Assembly: GCA_021496925.1 (NCBI GenBank)
Contig: CP053915.1
Coordinates: 620,001 to 684,000 of the forward strand
Direction of reading: 5' to 3'
Length of the DNA stretch: 64,000 nucleotides
Source of the DNA: Acidovorax sp. YS12
Lineage (GTDB): Bacteria > Pseudomonadota > Gammaproteobacteria > Burkholderiales > Burkholderiaceae_C
The position numbers were made by a program, and so were the translations under genes. The notes under the pieces were generated by a model, which made no database searches, was not told the origin of the DNA, and saw only the letters and a program-made list of their open reading frames with translations. Each line of letters begins with the position of its first letter. Positions within the stretch are counted from its first letter, which is position 1. Positions 41,296-50,302 of this stretch are shown piece by piece.

Positions 41296-44200
41296 ATGTT
41301 GTCCCGTCTGATTGAATTTTCCCTGCGCCAACGTGCGCTGGTGCTACTCGGCGTGCTGGCTTTGGCAGGTGCGGGCTTGGCAGCCTTCCTGCAACTGCCG
41401 ATCGATGCCTATCCGGATATTTCCCCCACGCAGGTCAAGCTGATCATCAAGGCCCCCGGCATGACGCCCGAAGAGGTGGAGTCGCGCGTGATCACGCCGC
41501 TGGAGATGGAGTTGCTCGGCGTGCCGCAGGGCGTGATGCTGCGCTCCACGGCCAAGTATGCCATCGCCGACATCACGCTGGACTTCGCCGAAGGCAGTGA
41601 CATCTACTGGGCGCGTCAGCAGGTGGCCGAGCGCTATGGCGGCGTTTCGGGCAGCCTACCCGAAGGCGTCAGCGGCGGACTAGCGCCGATTTCGACACCA
41701 CTGTCGGACGTGTTCATGTTCACCATCGAAGGCGGTGGCCTCACGCTGAGCGAGCGCCGCGCTCTGCTGGACTGGACGCTGCGCCCGGCCCTGCGCACGC
41801 TGGCCGGTGTTGCCGATGTCAACGTGCTGGGTGGAGAAGCCAAGAGCTTTGCCGTGGTGCCGGATCGCGCACGGCTTTCCGCTGCGGGCCTCAGCTTCTC
41901 TGATGTCATCACGGCAATCGGCCGCAACAACCGCAATGACGGTGCGGGCCGCCTGGATGCAGGCGAAGACACGCTGATCGTGCGCGCCGAAGGCGCGATC
42001 CACACTTTGGACGATTTATCCCGTCTGATCCTGCGCGCGGGGGCCAATGGTACGGCCCCAGTTCGCCTGGGCGACGTGGCCCAGGTGCGCATCGAAGGCG
42101 TGACGCGCTATGGCGCCGTCACCCGGGACGGCGCGGGCGAAGCGGTGGAAGGCATCGTGGTGGCGCTGCGCGGGGCCGATGCCTCGGCGCTGGTCAAAGC
42201 CATTCGAGCCCGGCTGGACGAGGTGACTCCCAGCCTGCCGCCCGGCGTCAAGGTGGTGCCATTCTATGACCGCAGCACGTTGATCGAGCGCGCTGTGGGC
42301 ACGGTGGAAAGCGCCTTGCTGGAAGCCACGGTACTGGTCGTTATCCTGCTGCTTCTGTTCCTCGGCGAGCTTCGCGCCGCGCTGGTTGTGGCGGTGATGG
42401 TGCCTTTGGCGGCACTGGGCACCTTCCTTCTGATGCGTCTGGTCGGCATGAGCGCCAACCTGATGAGCTTGGGGGGCCTCGCGATCGCCATCGGCATGCT
42501 GGTGGACGCTGCCGTAGTGGTGGTGGAAAACGCCGTCAGTCGGCTCGACCCGCACGCGCCCAGTGCGCACCAGCCGCGCCTGCACCGCATATTCGCCGCG
42601 GCGCGCGAGGTCGCCATGCCTGTGGCCTCGGGCATCCTCATCATCTGTCTGACCTTCATGCCCCTGCTCACGCTGCAAGGGTTGGAAGGCAAACTGTTTG
42701 TGCCGGTGGCGCTGACCATCGTGTTCGCCCTGGGCGTCTCGCTGCTGCTGTCGCTCACGCTGGTGCCGGTGCTGGCCTCGCTGCTGCTCAAGGAACACGC
42801 GCACACCGAGCCGTGGGTGATGCGCTGGGCCACGCGCCTGTACCAACCGCTGCTGGAGGCTGCGCTTCACCACCCGCTACGCGCATCGGCGGTCGCCATC
42901 GCGGCCCTGACATTGGGTGTGGTGGCCTACCTCGGCACGGGCAAGGCGTTCATGCCGACGATGGACGAGGGCGATATCCTGCTGCAACTGCAAAAGCCGC
43001 CGTCCATTGGGTTGCAGCGCTCGCTGGAGATTGACCTGGCGGTGCAGAAGGCCATCGGTGCGGCGGTGCCCGAGGTGCGGCACAGCATCGGGCGGGTGGG
43101 CTCGGACGAGCTGGGGCTCGACCCGATGGGCCTGAACGAAACCGACCTGTTCATGCAGCTCGCACCGCGCAAGGATTGGCATGCAGCCGACAAGGACGCG
43201 TTGAGTGCCGAGATACGCAAGGTGATGGATGCCTTCCCCGGCCTGGAATTCGGCTTTACCCAGCCCATCGAGATGCGCATCTCGGAAATGCTCACCGGCA
43301 GCCGGGGCGACGTGGCCGTCAAGCTGTTCGGCCCTGATCTGCAAACGCTGGGCGATCTGGCGCAGCGCATGGCCGCTCGCATCGAGAAAGTGCCCGGTGC
43401 GCGCGACGTGCTCACCCAGGCCAGCGACAGCGTGGAATACCTGCAGGTGAAGGTGGATGCGCAGGCGGCCGGTCGCGCCGGACTGGCCGTGACGCAGGTT
43501 CAGGACGAGCTGCGTGCGCAGCTCGAAGGCGTGCCGGCCGGGCTGGTGATCGAGCCGGACAGGCGCACGCCCATCGTGGTGCGCGGGGATGCCCGGCTGC
43601 GCGGATCGGCCGAGCGGTTCAAGGACTTGCAGCTCGCCCGTGGCGATCAGGGCGAGATCCCCCTAGCCTCGCTGGCGCGCATCGCCACCACCGATGGCCC
43701 CGTGCTGGTGCGGCGCGAGAACGGTTCGCGCTTCGCGCTGATCCAGTCCAGCGTGAGCGGGCGCGATCTGGTCGGCTTCGTAGATGAAGCGCGCGAAGCC
43801 GTGGCGCTCGACGTGCCGCTGCCGCCCGGCTACCGCGTCGAATGGGGCGGGCAATTTGAGAACCAGCAACGTGCAGCGGCCCGCCTAGGCATGGTAGTGC
43901 CGGTGGCCCTGGGGCTGATTTTCTTCGTGCTGTTCATGACCTTCGGCTCGGTGCGGCAGGCCGCGCTCATCCTCGGCAACGTGCCGTTTGCCATGGTCGG
44001 CGGCGTGGCGGCGCTGTGGCTGTCGGGGCAGTACCTGTCGGTGCCTGCTTCGGTCGGCTTCATCGCGCTGCTGGGCATCGCCGTGCTCAACGGATTGGTG
44101 CTGGTGACGCACTTCAACCACCTGCATGCGCTAGGCCTGCCCATGGAACAGGTGGTGCGCGAAGGTTCGCTGCGACGGCTGCGCCCCGTGCTGATGACGG

Positions 44201-44391
44201 CTTCCATCACCGCCTTTGGCCTGGTGCCCCTGCTGCTGGCCAGTGGCCCTGGCTCTGAGATCCAGCGCCCACTCGCCATCGTGGTGATTGGCGGACTGGT
44301 CAGTTCCACGGCGCTGACCCTGGTCCTGCTGCCGGTGCTGTACCGGCGATTCGGCCAGGCCATCTCCTCACAACAAGGAGTCCACGCATGA
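41296..44391 (+). CDS. Heavy-metal-type RND efflux pump (CusA/CzcA family)
   Basis: A 1031-residue inner-membrane proton-driven pump with 12 helices and two large periplasmic loops. The fourth-helix proton-relay motif reads GLAIAIGMLVDAAVVVVENA, giving A398-D404-E411. CzcA has Asp at the first position, whereas CusA has Ala, so this pump is closer to the Cu/Ag-type pattern in that motif. Substrate cannot be fixed from it, and a Zn/Co/Ni substrate is not excluded. The adaptor gene lies 13 bases upstream and DUF3240 overlaps by four bases downstream. Confidence 0.94.
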   Translation: MLSRLIEFSLRQRALVLLGVLALAGAGLAAFLQLPIDAYPDISPTQVKLIIKAPGMTPEEVESRVITPLEMELLGVPQGVMLRSTAKYAIADITLDFAEGSDIYWARQQVAERYGGVSGSLPEGVSGGLAPISTPLSDVFMFTIEGGGLTLSERRALLDWTLRPALRTLAGVADVNVLGGEAKSFAVVPDRARLSAAGLSFSDVITAIGRNNRNDGAGRLDAGEDTLIVRAEGAIHTLDDLSRLILRAGANGTAPVRLGDVAQVRIEGVTRYGAVTRDGAGEAVEGIVVALRGADASALVKAIRARLDEVTPSLPPGVKVVPFYDRSTLIERAVGTVESALLEATVLVVILLLLFLGELRAALVVAVMVPLAALGTFLLMRLVGMSANLMSLGGLAIAIGMLVDAAVVVVENAVSRLDPHAPSAHQPRLHRIFAAAREVAMPVASGILIICLTFMPLLTLQGLEGKLFVPVALTIVFALGVSLLLSLTLVPVLASLLLKEHAHTEPWVMRWATRLYQPLLEAALHHPLRASAVAIAALTLGVVAYLGTGKAFMPTMDEGDILLQLQKPPSIGLQRSLEIDLAVQKAIGAAVPEVRHSIGRVGSDELGLDPMGLNETDLFMQLAPRKDWHAADKDALSAEIRKVMDAFPGLEFGFTQPIEMRISEMLTGSRGDVAVKLFGPDLQTLGDLAQRMAARIEKVPGARDVLTQASDSVEYLQVKVDAQAAGRAGLAVTQVQDELRAQLEGVPAGLVIEPDRRTPIVVRGDARLRGSAERFKDLQLARGDQGEIPLASLARIATTDGPVLVRRENGSRFALIQSSVSGRDLVGFVDEAREAVALDVPLPPGYRVEWGGQFENQQRAAARLGMVVPVALGLIFFVLFMTFGSVRQAALILGNVPFAMVGGVAALWLSGQYLSVPASVGFIALLGIAVLNGLVLVTHFNHLHALGLPMEQVVREGSLRRLRPVLMTASITAFGLVPLLLASGPGSEIQRPLAIVVIGGLVSSTALTLVLLPVLYRRFGQAISSQQGVHA

Positions 44392-44708
44392 ACGGATTGA
44401 AAGAAGCGCAACTGGTGCGCCTGAATCTGGTGTTTCCACCCACGCTCGAAGACGCCGTCACCGATGCCCTGATGGCCGACCCGGTGCTGCCAGGGTTCAC
44501 CCTGTTGCACGCCGAAGGGCATACCGGCGACTTCGCGCGCGCGTCCATTCGCGAGAAGGTTCGCGGCCGTGTGGATCGGCGCGTCATCTGGGTGTTGATC
44601 GAATACGAACAACTGGAACAGGTCCTGGCGCATCTGCGCCAGCGCATCGCGTCTAGCGATGTCCGCTGGTGGGTGGAGTCGGTGTTGGCAAGTGGAAGAC
44701 TGGTATGA
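44388..44708 (+). CDS. DUF3240 (PII-like) protein of metal-efflux operons
   Basis: A 106-residue soluble protein with the ferredoxin-like fold of DUF3240 (LVRLNLVFPPTLEDAVTDALMAD ... VIWVLIEYEQLEQVLAHLRQRI). The family is nearly always encoded beside heavy-metal RND pumps and is thought to be a PII-like trimer, possibly sensing or tuning the pump. It has four-base overlaps with both the pump gene and the channel gene, so it is made in step with them. Confidence 0.85.
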   Translation: MNGLKEAQLVRLNLVFPPTLEDAVTDALMADPVLPGFTLLHAEGHTGDFARASIREKVRGRVDRRVIWVLIEYEQLEQVLAHLRQRIASSDVRWWVESVLASGRLV

Positions 44709-46003
44709 CGAGTAAAAACAAAGGATGCAGCCTGGTACTACCGGCTGGTGCCGTCATGGTGGCTATCGCGGCTTTGACATTTCATCCCGCGCAAGCGCGC
44801 GCCGATGATCTTTCGTGGCTGCCTGCGCAGGCGCAAGTCGAAGCGGCGATAAAAATCCAGCCGGTCGTGAATGCCGCAGCCGCTCGCTTGGACGCGGCGG
44901 CCGCCACGCAAAGCGCCCTTGAAGCCGGTAGCCACGAATTTGAATTCAGTAGTGGCCTACAACGTCGCAACGTGACCAACGAAGCGCGTCGCTACAACGA
45001 ATGGGAAATCCAGCTCAGCCGTGCTGTTCGCTTGCCAAACAAGGCGCGTATAGATCGGGACATCGGCAGCCGCACCCGTAGGGTGGCCGATATGCGCCTT
45101 GAAGATGCCGAGCACCAAATGGCAAGGCGACTGTTGGAAGTCTGGGCCGGATGGCTGCGCAGTTTCGTCGTAGCCGACGAGATGCAAGCTCAGGAAAAGT
45201 TGCTTAGACGTGAGCAGGAAGCAATGGCCCGCCGCGTGGCCCTGGGCGATGCAGCGCAGCGGGACAGCGACGTTCTGCAAGCCGAACGCGCGATGCTTGC
45301 AGCCCAGGTTAGCGCTGCGCGCGACGCAGAACGGGCAGCACGACAAACGATGGTGATCGAGTTCCCGGGCATTGAGATTCCCGCGCGGCCATCCACGCTG
45401 CCAGATCCCGATCCTTTGCCGGGCGGGGTACAGGAGTGGCTGGCGCGAATTGTGCGACAAAGCGTCGAAATCGGCATTGCCGATGGAGAGGCAGCGCGCC
45501 TTGCCAAGGTGGCCGAGCGAGCTCGCGCCAACCGCACGCCCGACCCCACAGTCGGGGTACGGATGATGTCTGAACGCGGTGGGACGGAACGTGTCATTGG
45601 CGTTGTCCTGACGGTGCCATTTGGCACTGACTATCGCAGTGCAATGGCTGCCACGGAAAGCGCCAACGCAGCTGCCGCAGAGGCAGAGGCGCTCGGCGTG
45701 CGGCGCGCGGTGGAGCAAAGTGCGTGGGTAGCCGCGCAGGCAGCTGAAAGTAAGCGCACGCAGTGGCAGTCATTCGCGCAGGCGCTGGCCGCGCAGACCA
45801 CGGCCAGCAACCGCACGCGGCGAGCTTGGGAACTGGGAGAGGCCCCCTTGGCCGAATACCTCTTGACGTTGCGAAACCTGCGCCAGACACGCCTCGGTGA
45901 GGCACAGGCTCGCATCGATGCGCTGCAAGCGTCAGCACTGGTGCGTATCGATGCGCATGCGCTGTGGCATTCGAAGGAGGCACATGCCGATGCCCCTCAA
46001 TGA
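44705..46003 (+). CDS. TolC-family outer-membrane channel (CzcC-like)
   Basis: A 432-residue outer-membrane factor. A signal peptide ends at about residue 33 (FHPAQARADD). The two long helical repeats characteristic of TolC follow (AAIKIQPVVNAAAARLDAAAATQSALEAG and SNRTRRAWELGEAPLAEYLLTLRNLRQTRLGEAQARIDAL), the second holding the conserved RxxYxxGxxxxxxxLxA-like repeat. It completes the tripartite pump. The C-terminus overlaps the PAP2 gene by 14 bases, physically joining the efflux genes with the lipid A genes. Confidence 0.9.
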   Translation: MTSKNKGCSLVLPAGAVMVAIAALTFHPAQARADDLSWLPAQAQVEAAIKIQPVVNAAAARLDAAAATQSALEAGSHEFEFSSGLQRRNVTNEARRYNEWEIQLSRAVRLPNKARIDRDIGSRTRRVADMRLEDAEHQMARRLLEVWAGWLRSFVVADEMQAQEKLLRREQEAMARRVALGDAAQRDSDVLQAERAMLAAQVSAARDAERAARQTMVIEFPGIEIPARPSTLPDPDPLPGGVQEWLARIVRQSVEIGIADGEAARLAKVAERARANRTPDPTVGVRMMSERGGTERVIGVVLTVPFGTDYRSAMAATESANAAAAEAEALGVRRAVEQSAWVAAQAAESKRTQWQSFAQALAAQTTASNRTRRAWELGEAPLAEYLLTLRNLRQTRLGEAQARIDALQASALVRIDAHALWHSKEAHADAPQ

Positions 46004-46772
46004 ATCCCGACTACTGGGCAACGCCCCACTATCCAACGCACCATTCGCACCTCGATTCTTAATCACTCATTTAGCGCTACCAGCGGGTGCGGCGCTGATC
46101 ATCAGCAGTCTATTGATGGATGGCGGTGGGGACTTCTGGGTCGCCGATCATCTCTATCGCTTGCAGGGCAGCCGATGGGCTTTGCGGGATGCCTGGCTAA
46201 CCAGCAACCTGCTGCATCGTGGTGGGAAGAATCTTTCCACCTTCCTGGCAATTGCGGTTGCAGCAACGTGCATCTGGGCTTGGAGAAAAAAACGTAGCAA
46301 CAAATGCTCGGCATACCTACGCTGGCCGCTACTGTATCTTTTTTGTGCGTACTTGATCGGGGCACTGACGGTTTCGGCGCTGAAATCGTTCACTAACATG
46401 GATTGCCCCTGGAACTTGGTGCGCTATGGCGGAGCGCGAGTGTTTGTGGGCCTGTTTGAAACACGCCCGCCCGGTATGCCGCGCGGTGTGTGCTTTCCCG
46501 CAGGGCATGCAAGTGCCGGATATGCATGGGTCAGCCTATATTTCTTTACCTTGATGGTTCGTCCTGCCTGGCGTTGGATGGCCTTGGCTGCAAGTTTGAT
46601 GATAGGTGCCATCTTTGGATGGACCCAGCAGGTGCGCGGAGCCCACTTCCTTTCCCATGACTTGTGGACGCTCCTGATTTGTTGGGTCGTTGCCTTGGGT
46701 CTTTTCATGGTCTGGCAACGCTGGTTTGTTGATGGCTCAGGCGATGTCTATTCATCGGGGTTCCAAGCATGA
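45990..46772 (+). CDS. PAP2-family membrane lipid phosphatase
   Basis: A 260-residue inner-membrane phosphatase with about six helices. The PAP2 motifs are KSFTNMDCPWNL (degenerate motif 1), CFPAGHASAGYAW (motif 2, PxGH) and VRGAHFLSHDLWT (motif 3 with His and Asp). Members next to phosphoethanolamine transferase genes resemble the PAP2 gene that accompanies mcr-1. The start at 45990 was chosen because an AAGGAGG lies 9 bases upstream; 45984 would be too close. From here to about 49.8 kb the GC content is clearly lower than in the backbone, a sign of separate origin. Four-base overlap with eptA. Confidence 0.9.
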   Translation: MPLNESRLLGNAPLSNAPFAPRFLITHLALPAGAALIISSLLMDGGGDFWVADHLYRLQGSRWALRDAWLTSNLLHRGGKNLSTFLAIAVAATCIWAWRKKRSNKCSAYLRWPLLYLFCAYLIGALTVSALKSFTNMDCPWNLVRYGGARVFVGLFETRPPGMPRGVCFPAGHASAGYAWVSLYFFTLMVRPAWRWMALAASLMIGAIFGWTQQVRGAHFLSHDLWTLLICWVVALGLFMVWQRWFVDGSGDVYSSGFQA

Positions 46773-48442
46773 GAACTTTCAAACAGGCTCTCGGTCTGAT
46801 GCCGCGATTCAGAACTGCAAACCTCAAGGACCTAAGCCATTGGCGACCACAATGCAGCGTCGAGTGGCTGATCTTGATGACCAGTATTTTCTTTGCACTA
46901 GCCTGCAATGGTCTATTTTGGAGTAGCGCCTTAGGCGTCCAGTCCAGCTTACGCATGGGTACATCCGTACTGCTGTTTCTGGTGGGCATTCACAGTCTGC
47001 TGTTGAGTTTGGTTGTGTGGCGCTGGAATGCCAAGGTTTTACTTGCGGTGCTTTTTGTTGCCTCTGCCCTCGCAACACATTACATGCGCAGCTTTCATAT
47101 CTACCTCGATTCGAGCATGTTGCGCAATGTTCTAGCCACAGACTTCAAGGAAAGTCGCGAGCTACTGACGCCTGCATTGATTGCTCCACTAAGCCTACTG
47201 GCAGTAGTTCCGATTATTTTTCTTTGGCGAATCCGATTGCTCGGGCGTACTTGGCTGAAAGCAACCGTGTGGCGTATGGGATTGATGCTGCTTTCGACAC
47301 TGATGATTTCGGGCGGTGTCATGCTGTCATTTCAGGACATGTCCGCACTGATGAGAAATCATCGCGAAGTGCGATACTTGATTACACCGGGAAACTATCT
47401 GGTGGGTTTGCCGAAGGCACTGACAGGTTCCTCTATCACGCAGTCCGCCGAAAAAATACCCATTGGAGCTGATGCCGTTGCAACAGTCAGGCCCGAAGGC
47501 AGTCGGCCACGTTTATTAGTCTTTGTCGTAGGCGAGACGGCTCGCGCCCAAAACTGGGGATTGAACGGCTATGCACGCGAAACAACGCCTCAATTGACTC
47601 AGATGGGTGTGATCAATTTCTCCGACGTGCACTCCTGTGGAACTAATACCGAGGTTTCTGTGCCTTGCATGTTCTCGTCCTTTGGTCGCCGAAACTACGA
47701 TGAAGACAAGATTCGCTCACACCAATCCTTACTGCATGTTCTGGAGCGCGCCGGTATTACCACATTATGGAGAGATAACCAGTCAGGTTGCAAAGGGGTG
47801 TGCGATGGTCTCGAATATCAAAGCCTAGGGAATGCACAAAGTCCCTCTTTATGCGTTGATGGTCGGTGTTTCGATGAGATTTTGCTTGAAGACTTACCAG
47901 CTCAGGCTCGCAAAAATCCCGGTGATCGTGTGATTTTTTTGCACCAGCTTGGAAATCATGGCCCCAGCTACTTTCAACGATACCCAGCAGCGTATCGAAA
48001 ATTCATCCCAACATGCGACACACCGGAAATGGGGAAATGCACCCGCGAACAGATTGTGAATAGCTACGACAACGCTATTCTCTACACAGATCATTTCCTA
48101 ACCCAAGTCATTAAAAAATTGCAGGGCCTTTCCGACTACGACACAGCTATGATATTCGTCTCGGATCACGGCGAATCCCTGGGCGAGAAGGGACTTTTTC
48201 TGCACGGCATGCCTTATGCGATTGCTCCACAAGAGCAGACTCGTGTTCCTTTGGTTATGTGGTTCTCTTCAACGTTTACTCAAAGTCGAGGGCTGAATAT
48301 TGGCTGTTTGAGTGAGCGAGCCCGCTCTTATGCGAATCACGACGCATTGTTTTCGTCTGTCTTGGGGCTAATGCAGGTTAAAACAAGTGAGTACGATAGG
48401 AATTTCGATTTTTTCTTTGGCTGTGATGATGAGAATATATAA
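46769..48442 (+). CDS. eptA: Lipid A phosphoethanolamine transferase, EptA/MCR family
   Basis: A 557-residue inner-membrane enzyme with five N-terminal helices and a periplasmic alkaline-phosphatase-like domain. Catalytic residues line up one by one with MCR-1: E256 (VVGETARA), nucleophile T294 (SCGTNTEVSVPC), H397 (GNHGPSY), D466/H467 (VSDHGES) and H479 (LHGMPY). The disulphide cysteines are kept (C290/C300, GCKGVC, SLC-RC, TCD-KC). It should move phosphoethanolamine from phosphatidylethanolamine to lipid A, lowering negative charge and affinity for polymyxins. Whether it gives resistance in this host is unknown. Coupled to PAP2. Confidence 0.95.
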   Translation: MRTFKQALGLMPRFRTANLKDLSHWRPQCSVEWLILMTSIFFALACNGLFWSSALGVQSSLRMGTSVLLFLVGIHSLLLSLVVWRWNAKVLLAVLFVASALATHYMRSFHIYLDSSMLRNVLATDFKESRELLTPALIAPLSLLAVVPIIFLWRIRLLGRTWLKATVWRMGLMLLSTLMISGGVMLSFQDMSALMRNHREVRYLITPGNYLVGLPKALTGSSITQSAEKIPIGADAVATVRPEGSRPRLLVFVVGETARAQNWGLNGYARETTPQLTQMGVINFSDVHSCGTNTEVSVPCMFSSFGRRNYDEDKIRSHQSLLHVLERAGITTLWRDNQSGCKGVCDGLEYQSLGNAQSPSLCVDGRCFDEILLEDLPAQARKNPGDRVIFLHQLGNHGPSYFQRYPAAYRKFIPTCDTPEMGKCTREQIVNSYDNAILYTDHFLTQVIKKLQGLSDYDTAMIFVSDHGESLGEKGLFLHGMPYAIAPQEQTRVPLVMWFSSTFTQSRGLNIGCLSERARSYANHDALFSSVLGLMQVKTSEYDRNFDFFFGCDDENI

Positions 48443-48490
48443 GAGTTGTTCTCATGAAAGATAAAAAACACACAATCCCAGCTGAGTCGC

Positions 48491-48877
48491 ATGCCCGCAT
48501 TCGAAAATAAACAAAAATCTCGCCGAGGAATATTGAGAATTTGGCATGCGTCCCATTACTCAATTCAGGGATTGCGCGCTGGATGGAATGAGCCGGCTTT
48601 TAGACTTGAGTCAGTATTTTCCTTTGTGTTGGTCCCATTGGCCTTCTGGTTGGGGCAGGGATGGGTCGAAGTCGCTCTTCTCTCAGGAAGTATCCTTATT
48701 TTGATGATTGTGGAGCTACTCAATACTGCTGTGGAATCGGCGATTGATCGTATTGGCCCTCAATGGCATGAGCTATCAAAGCGTGCAAAGGACATGGGAA
48801 GCGCTGCCGTGCTGTTAGCCACTTTGCTGACCGGGGGGGTTTGGCTGTCAGCACTCTGGCAAAGGCTGATTAATTAG
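48491..48877 (+). CDS. dgkA: Diacylglycerol kinase DgkA
   Basis: A 128-residue three-helix membrane kinase. The signature is ELLNTAVESAIDRIG (about residues 75-90) with AKDMGSAAVLLA following. DgkA phosphorylates diacylglycerol, the by-product when EptA-type enzymes take phosphoethanolamine from phosphatidylethanolamine, and returns it to phospholipid synthesis. dgkA likewise follows mcr-3 in other elements. It is 48 bases after eptA and 42 bases before traR; no terminator is visible on either side. Confidence 0.94.
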   Translation: MPAFENKQKSRRGILRIWHASHYSIQGLRAGWNEPAFRLESVFSFVLVPLAFWLGQGWVEVALLSGSILILMIVELLNTAVESAIDRIGPQWHELSKRAKDMGSAAVLLATLLTGGVWLSALWQRLIN

Positions 48878-48919
48878 CCGCGCAAATGAAATTAGACGAA
48901 TTAAAGTGGAGTGAGCACA

Positions 48920-49834
48920 ATGGAGCTTCGACATCTTCGCTGCTTTCTCATCGTTGCGGAGGAACTTCATTTCGCTCGCGCCGCTGAACGACTACATATC
49001 GACCAATCTCCACTTTCACGCACTATCAAAGAATTAGAAGAGGAACTTGGTGCTCGTTTATTCATTCGTACTACCCGAAGCACTCAACTAACCCGTGCCG
49101 GGCGACAGCTTTTGGAGCATGTCCCGCGCATTTTTACCGCATTGAATCAGGCCCGTGATGGCGTCAAGTCTGCCGCCAACGGATTTTGCGGCCAGTTGCG
49201 CATTGCCTTGTCTGACGGTGTAACTCCCTCACGCTTGCCAACTTTACTGGCGCAATGCCGTGAAGAGGACCCCGAAGTTGAGATACGTCTGTTCGAGGTG
49301 CCGCTCGGGCAACAGATCAAGGGTTTGCATGAAGATCTGTATGACGCAGGTTTTTCAATGGCCGAAGACGGAGGCGATGGCATCTTGGCCACGCCCGCCT
49401 GGGAGGACGAGTTGATGGTTGCGGTGCCAACTCGCCATTCTCTGCTCGCCCATAAGCGCGTTCCGTTGGAGGAAGTACTACGTCATCCGTTGGTGCTCGG
49501 CGACCCAGCAGTATGCGAAGGCCATGCACGGCAAGTCGATCGTTTTCTCCGCAAGCTCGATCAGGAGCCATTGATAGTCCAGCGCGTGGCGACCTTTGAC
49601 GTGATGATGACATTGGTTTCCGCCGGTTTGGCTTTGGGCCTAGCAGGCGCAGCGCATATAGCTTCTTGTCGAGAGTCAGGCATCGTGGGTCGCCCCTTGG
49701 CAGGCAAGCCGCCAATGCTGACAACCTATCTGTTGCGCCGTGATGCCGCACCTTTCGAGATGTTGAACCGATTCATTGAACGAGTCGCCTTTCTTGAGGC
49801 AAGGGGTAATCTGAACCTGGCCGAAGATTCCTGA
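48920..49834 (+). CDS. traR: LysR-family regulator TraR of the transfer region
   Basis: A 304-residue LysR-type regulator. The N-terminal HTH is MELRHLRCFLIVAEELHFARAAERLHIDQSPLSRTIKELEEELG; the ligand-binding domain follows from about residue 90 (GQLRIALSDG). In Tn4371 a LysR protein called TraR precedes traG, and the position here is the same, so it probably controls conjugation. The ATG at 48920 starts the helix-turn-helix immediately. GC content is lower than in the transfer genes downstream. Confidence 0.88.
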   Translation: MELRHLRCFLIVAEELHFARAAERLHIDQSPLSRTIKELEEELGARLFIRTTRSTQLTRAGRQLLEHVPRIFTALNQARDGVKSAANGFCGQLRIALSDGVTPSRLPTLLAQCREEDPEVEIRLFEVPLGQQIKGLHEDLYDAGFSMAEDGGDGILATPAWEDELMVAVPTRHSLLAHKRVPLEEVLRHPLVLGDPAVCEGHARQVDRFLRKLDQEPLIVQRVATFDVMMTLVSAGLALGLAGAAHIASCRESGIVGRPLAGKPPMLTTYLLRRDAAPFEMLNRFIERVAFLEARGNLNLAEDS

Positions 49835-49860
49835 CTTACTCGACGAAAGGACTGGGAACC

Positions 49861-50085
49861 ATGAACAAAGTGCTGCTGATAATGGTCATCACCCTAACGG
49901 CATGTGGTCAATCTCGACCCTCGGAAACCGTGGACTTCCTTGTGGCCCACCCCGACCGCATCAAGGAACTCCAGCGCCAATGCAAGGAGGATCGCGCAAG
50001 GGTCGGCGATGAACTCTGCGTGCGCGCGGCCGAGGCCGCCAATCGGCGCTTCTTCGGTGATCGGCCGGAGCAAAAGACGAAGTAG
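49861..50085 (+). CDS. EexN-like small lipoprotein
   Basis: A 74-residue predicted lipoprotein with lipobox ITLTACGQ and a mature part containing two cysteines (LQRQCKEDRARVGDELCVRAAEAANRRFFG), the pattern of EexN-type entry-exclusion proteins. It may block redundant transfer between cells that already hold the element. A second protein with the same pattern is encoded between trbJ and trbL. It is 26 bases after traR and is followed by a terminator. Confidence 0.75.
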   Translation: MNKVLLIMVITLTACGQSRPSETVDFLVAHPDRIKELQRQCKEDRARVGDELCVRAAEAANRRFFGDRPEQKTK

Positions 50086-50135
50086 CGTCCGCCGCTGTTG
50101 CTTCGCTACGACGAAGCTCTCGCTACTACCTCCAT

Positions 50136-50170
50136 ACGCCGCAACGCGCCCGCGCTCGCGGCGTTTTTAT
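50136..50170 (+). terminator. Rho-independent terminator after the EexN-like gene
   Basis: ACGCCGC (50136-50142) pairs with GCGGCGT (50158-50164) across a 15-base loop and is followed by TTTTTATT. It separates the traR-eexN unit from traG. Confidence 0.7.
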
Positions 50171-50302
50171 TGTCTTCGCCATTGCAAGAAATCTGGCTTT
50201 TTTGGCCTAAATCACAGCCATAACGGCCTTTGACCGGCCTGTACGCACGCCTTGATCCTCAGTGCTGCGGCACCTCCGTGTGCCGTGATCGGAGGCGAGG
50301 TT

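Noticed and set aside
46769..48442. Naming the transferase as a specific mcr allele
   Set aside because: Residue patterns fit the EptA/MCR superfamily, but an allele name needs alignment and susceptibility data that are not available here.
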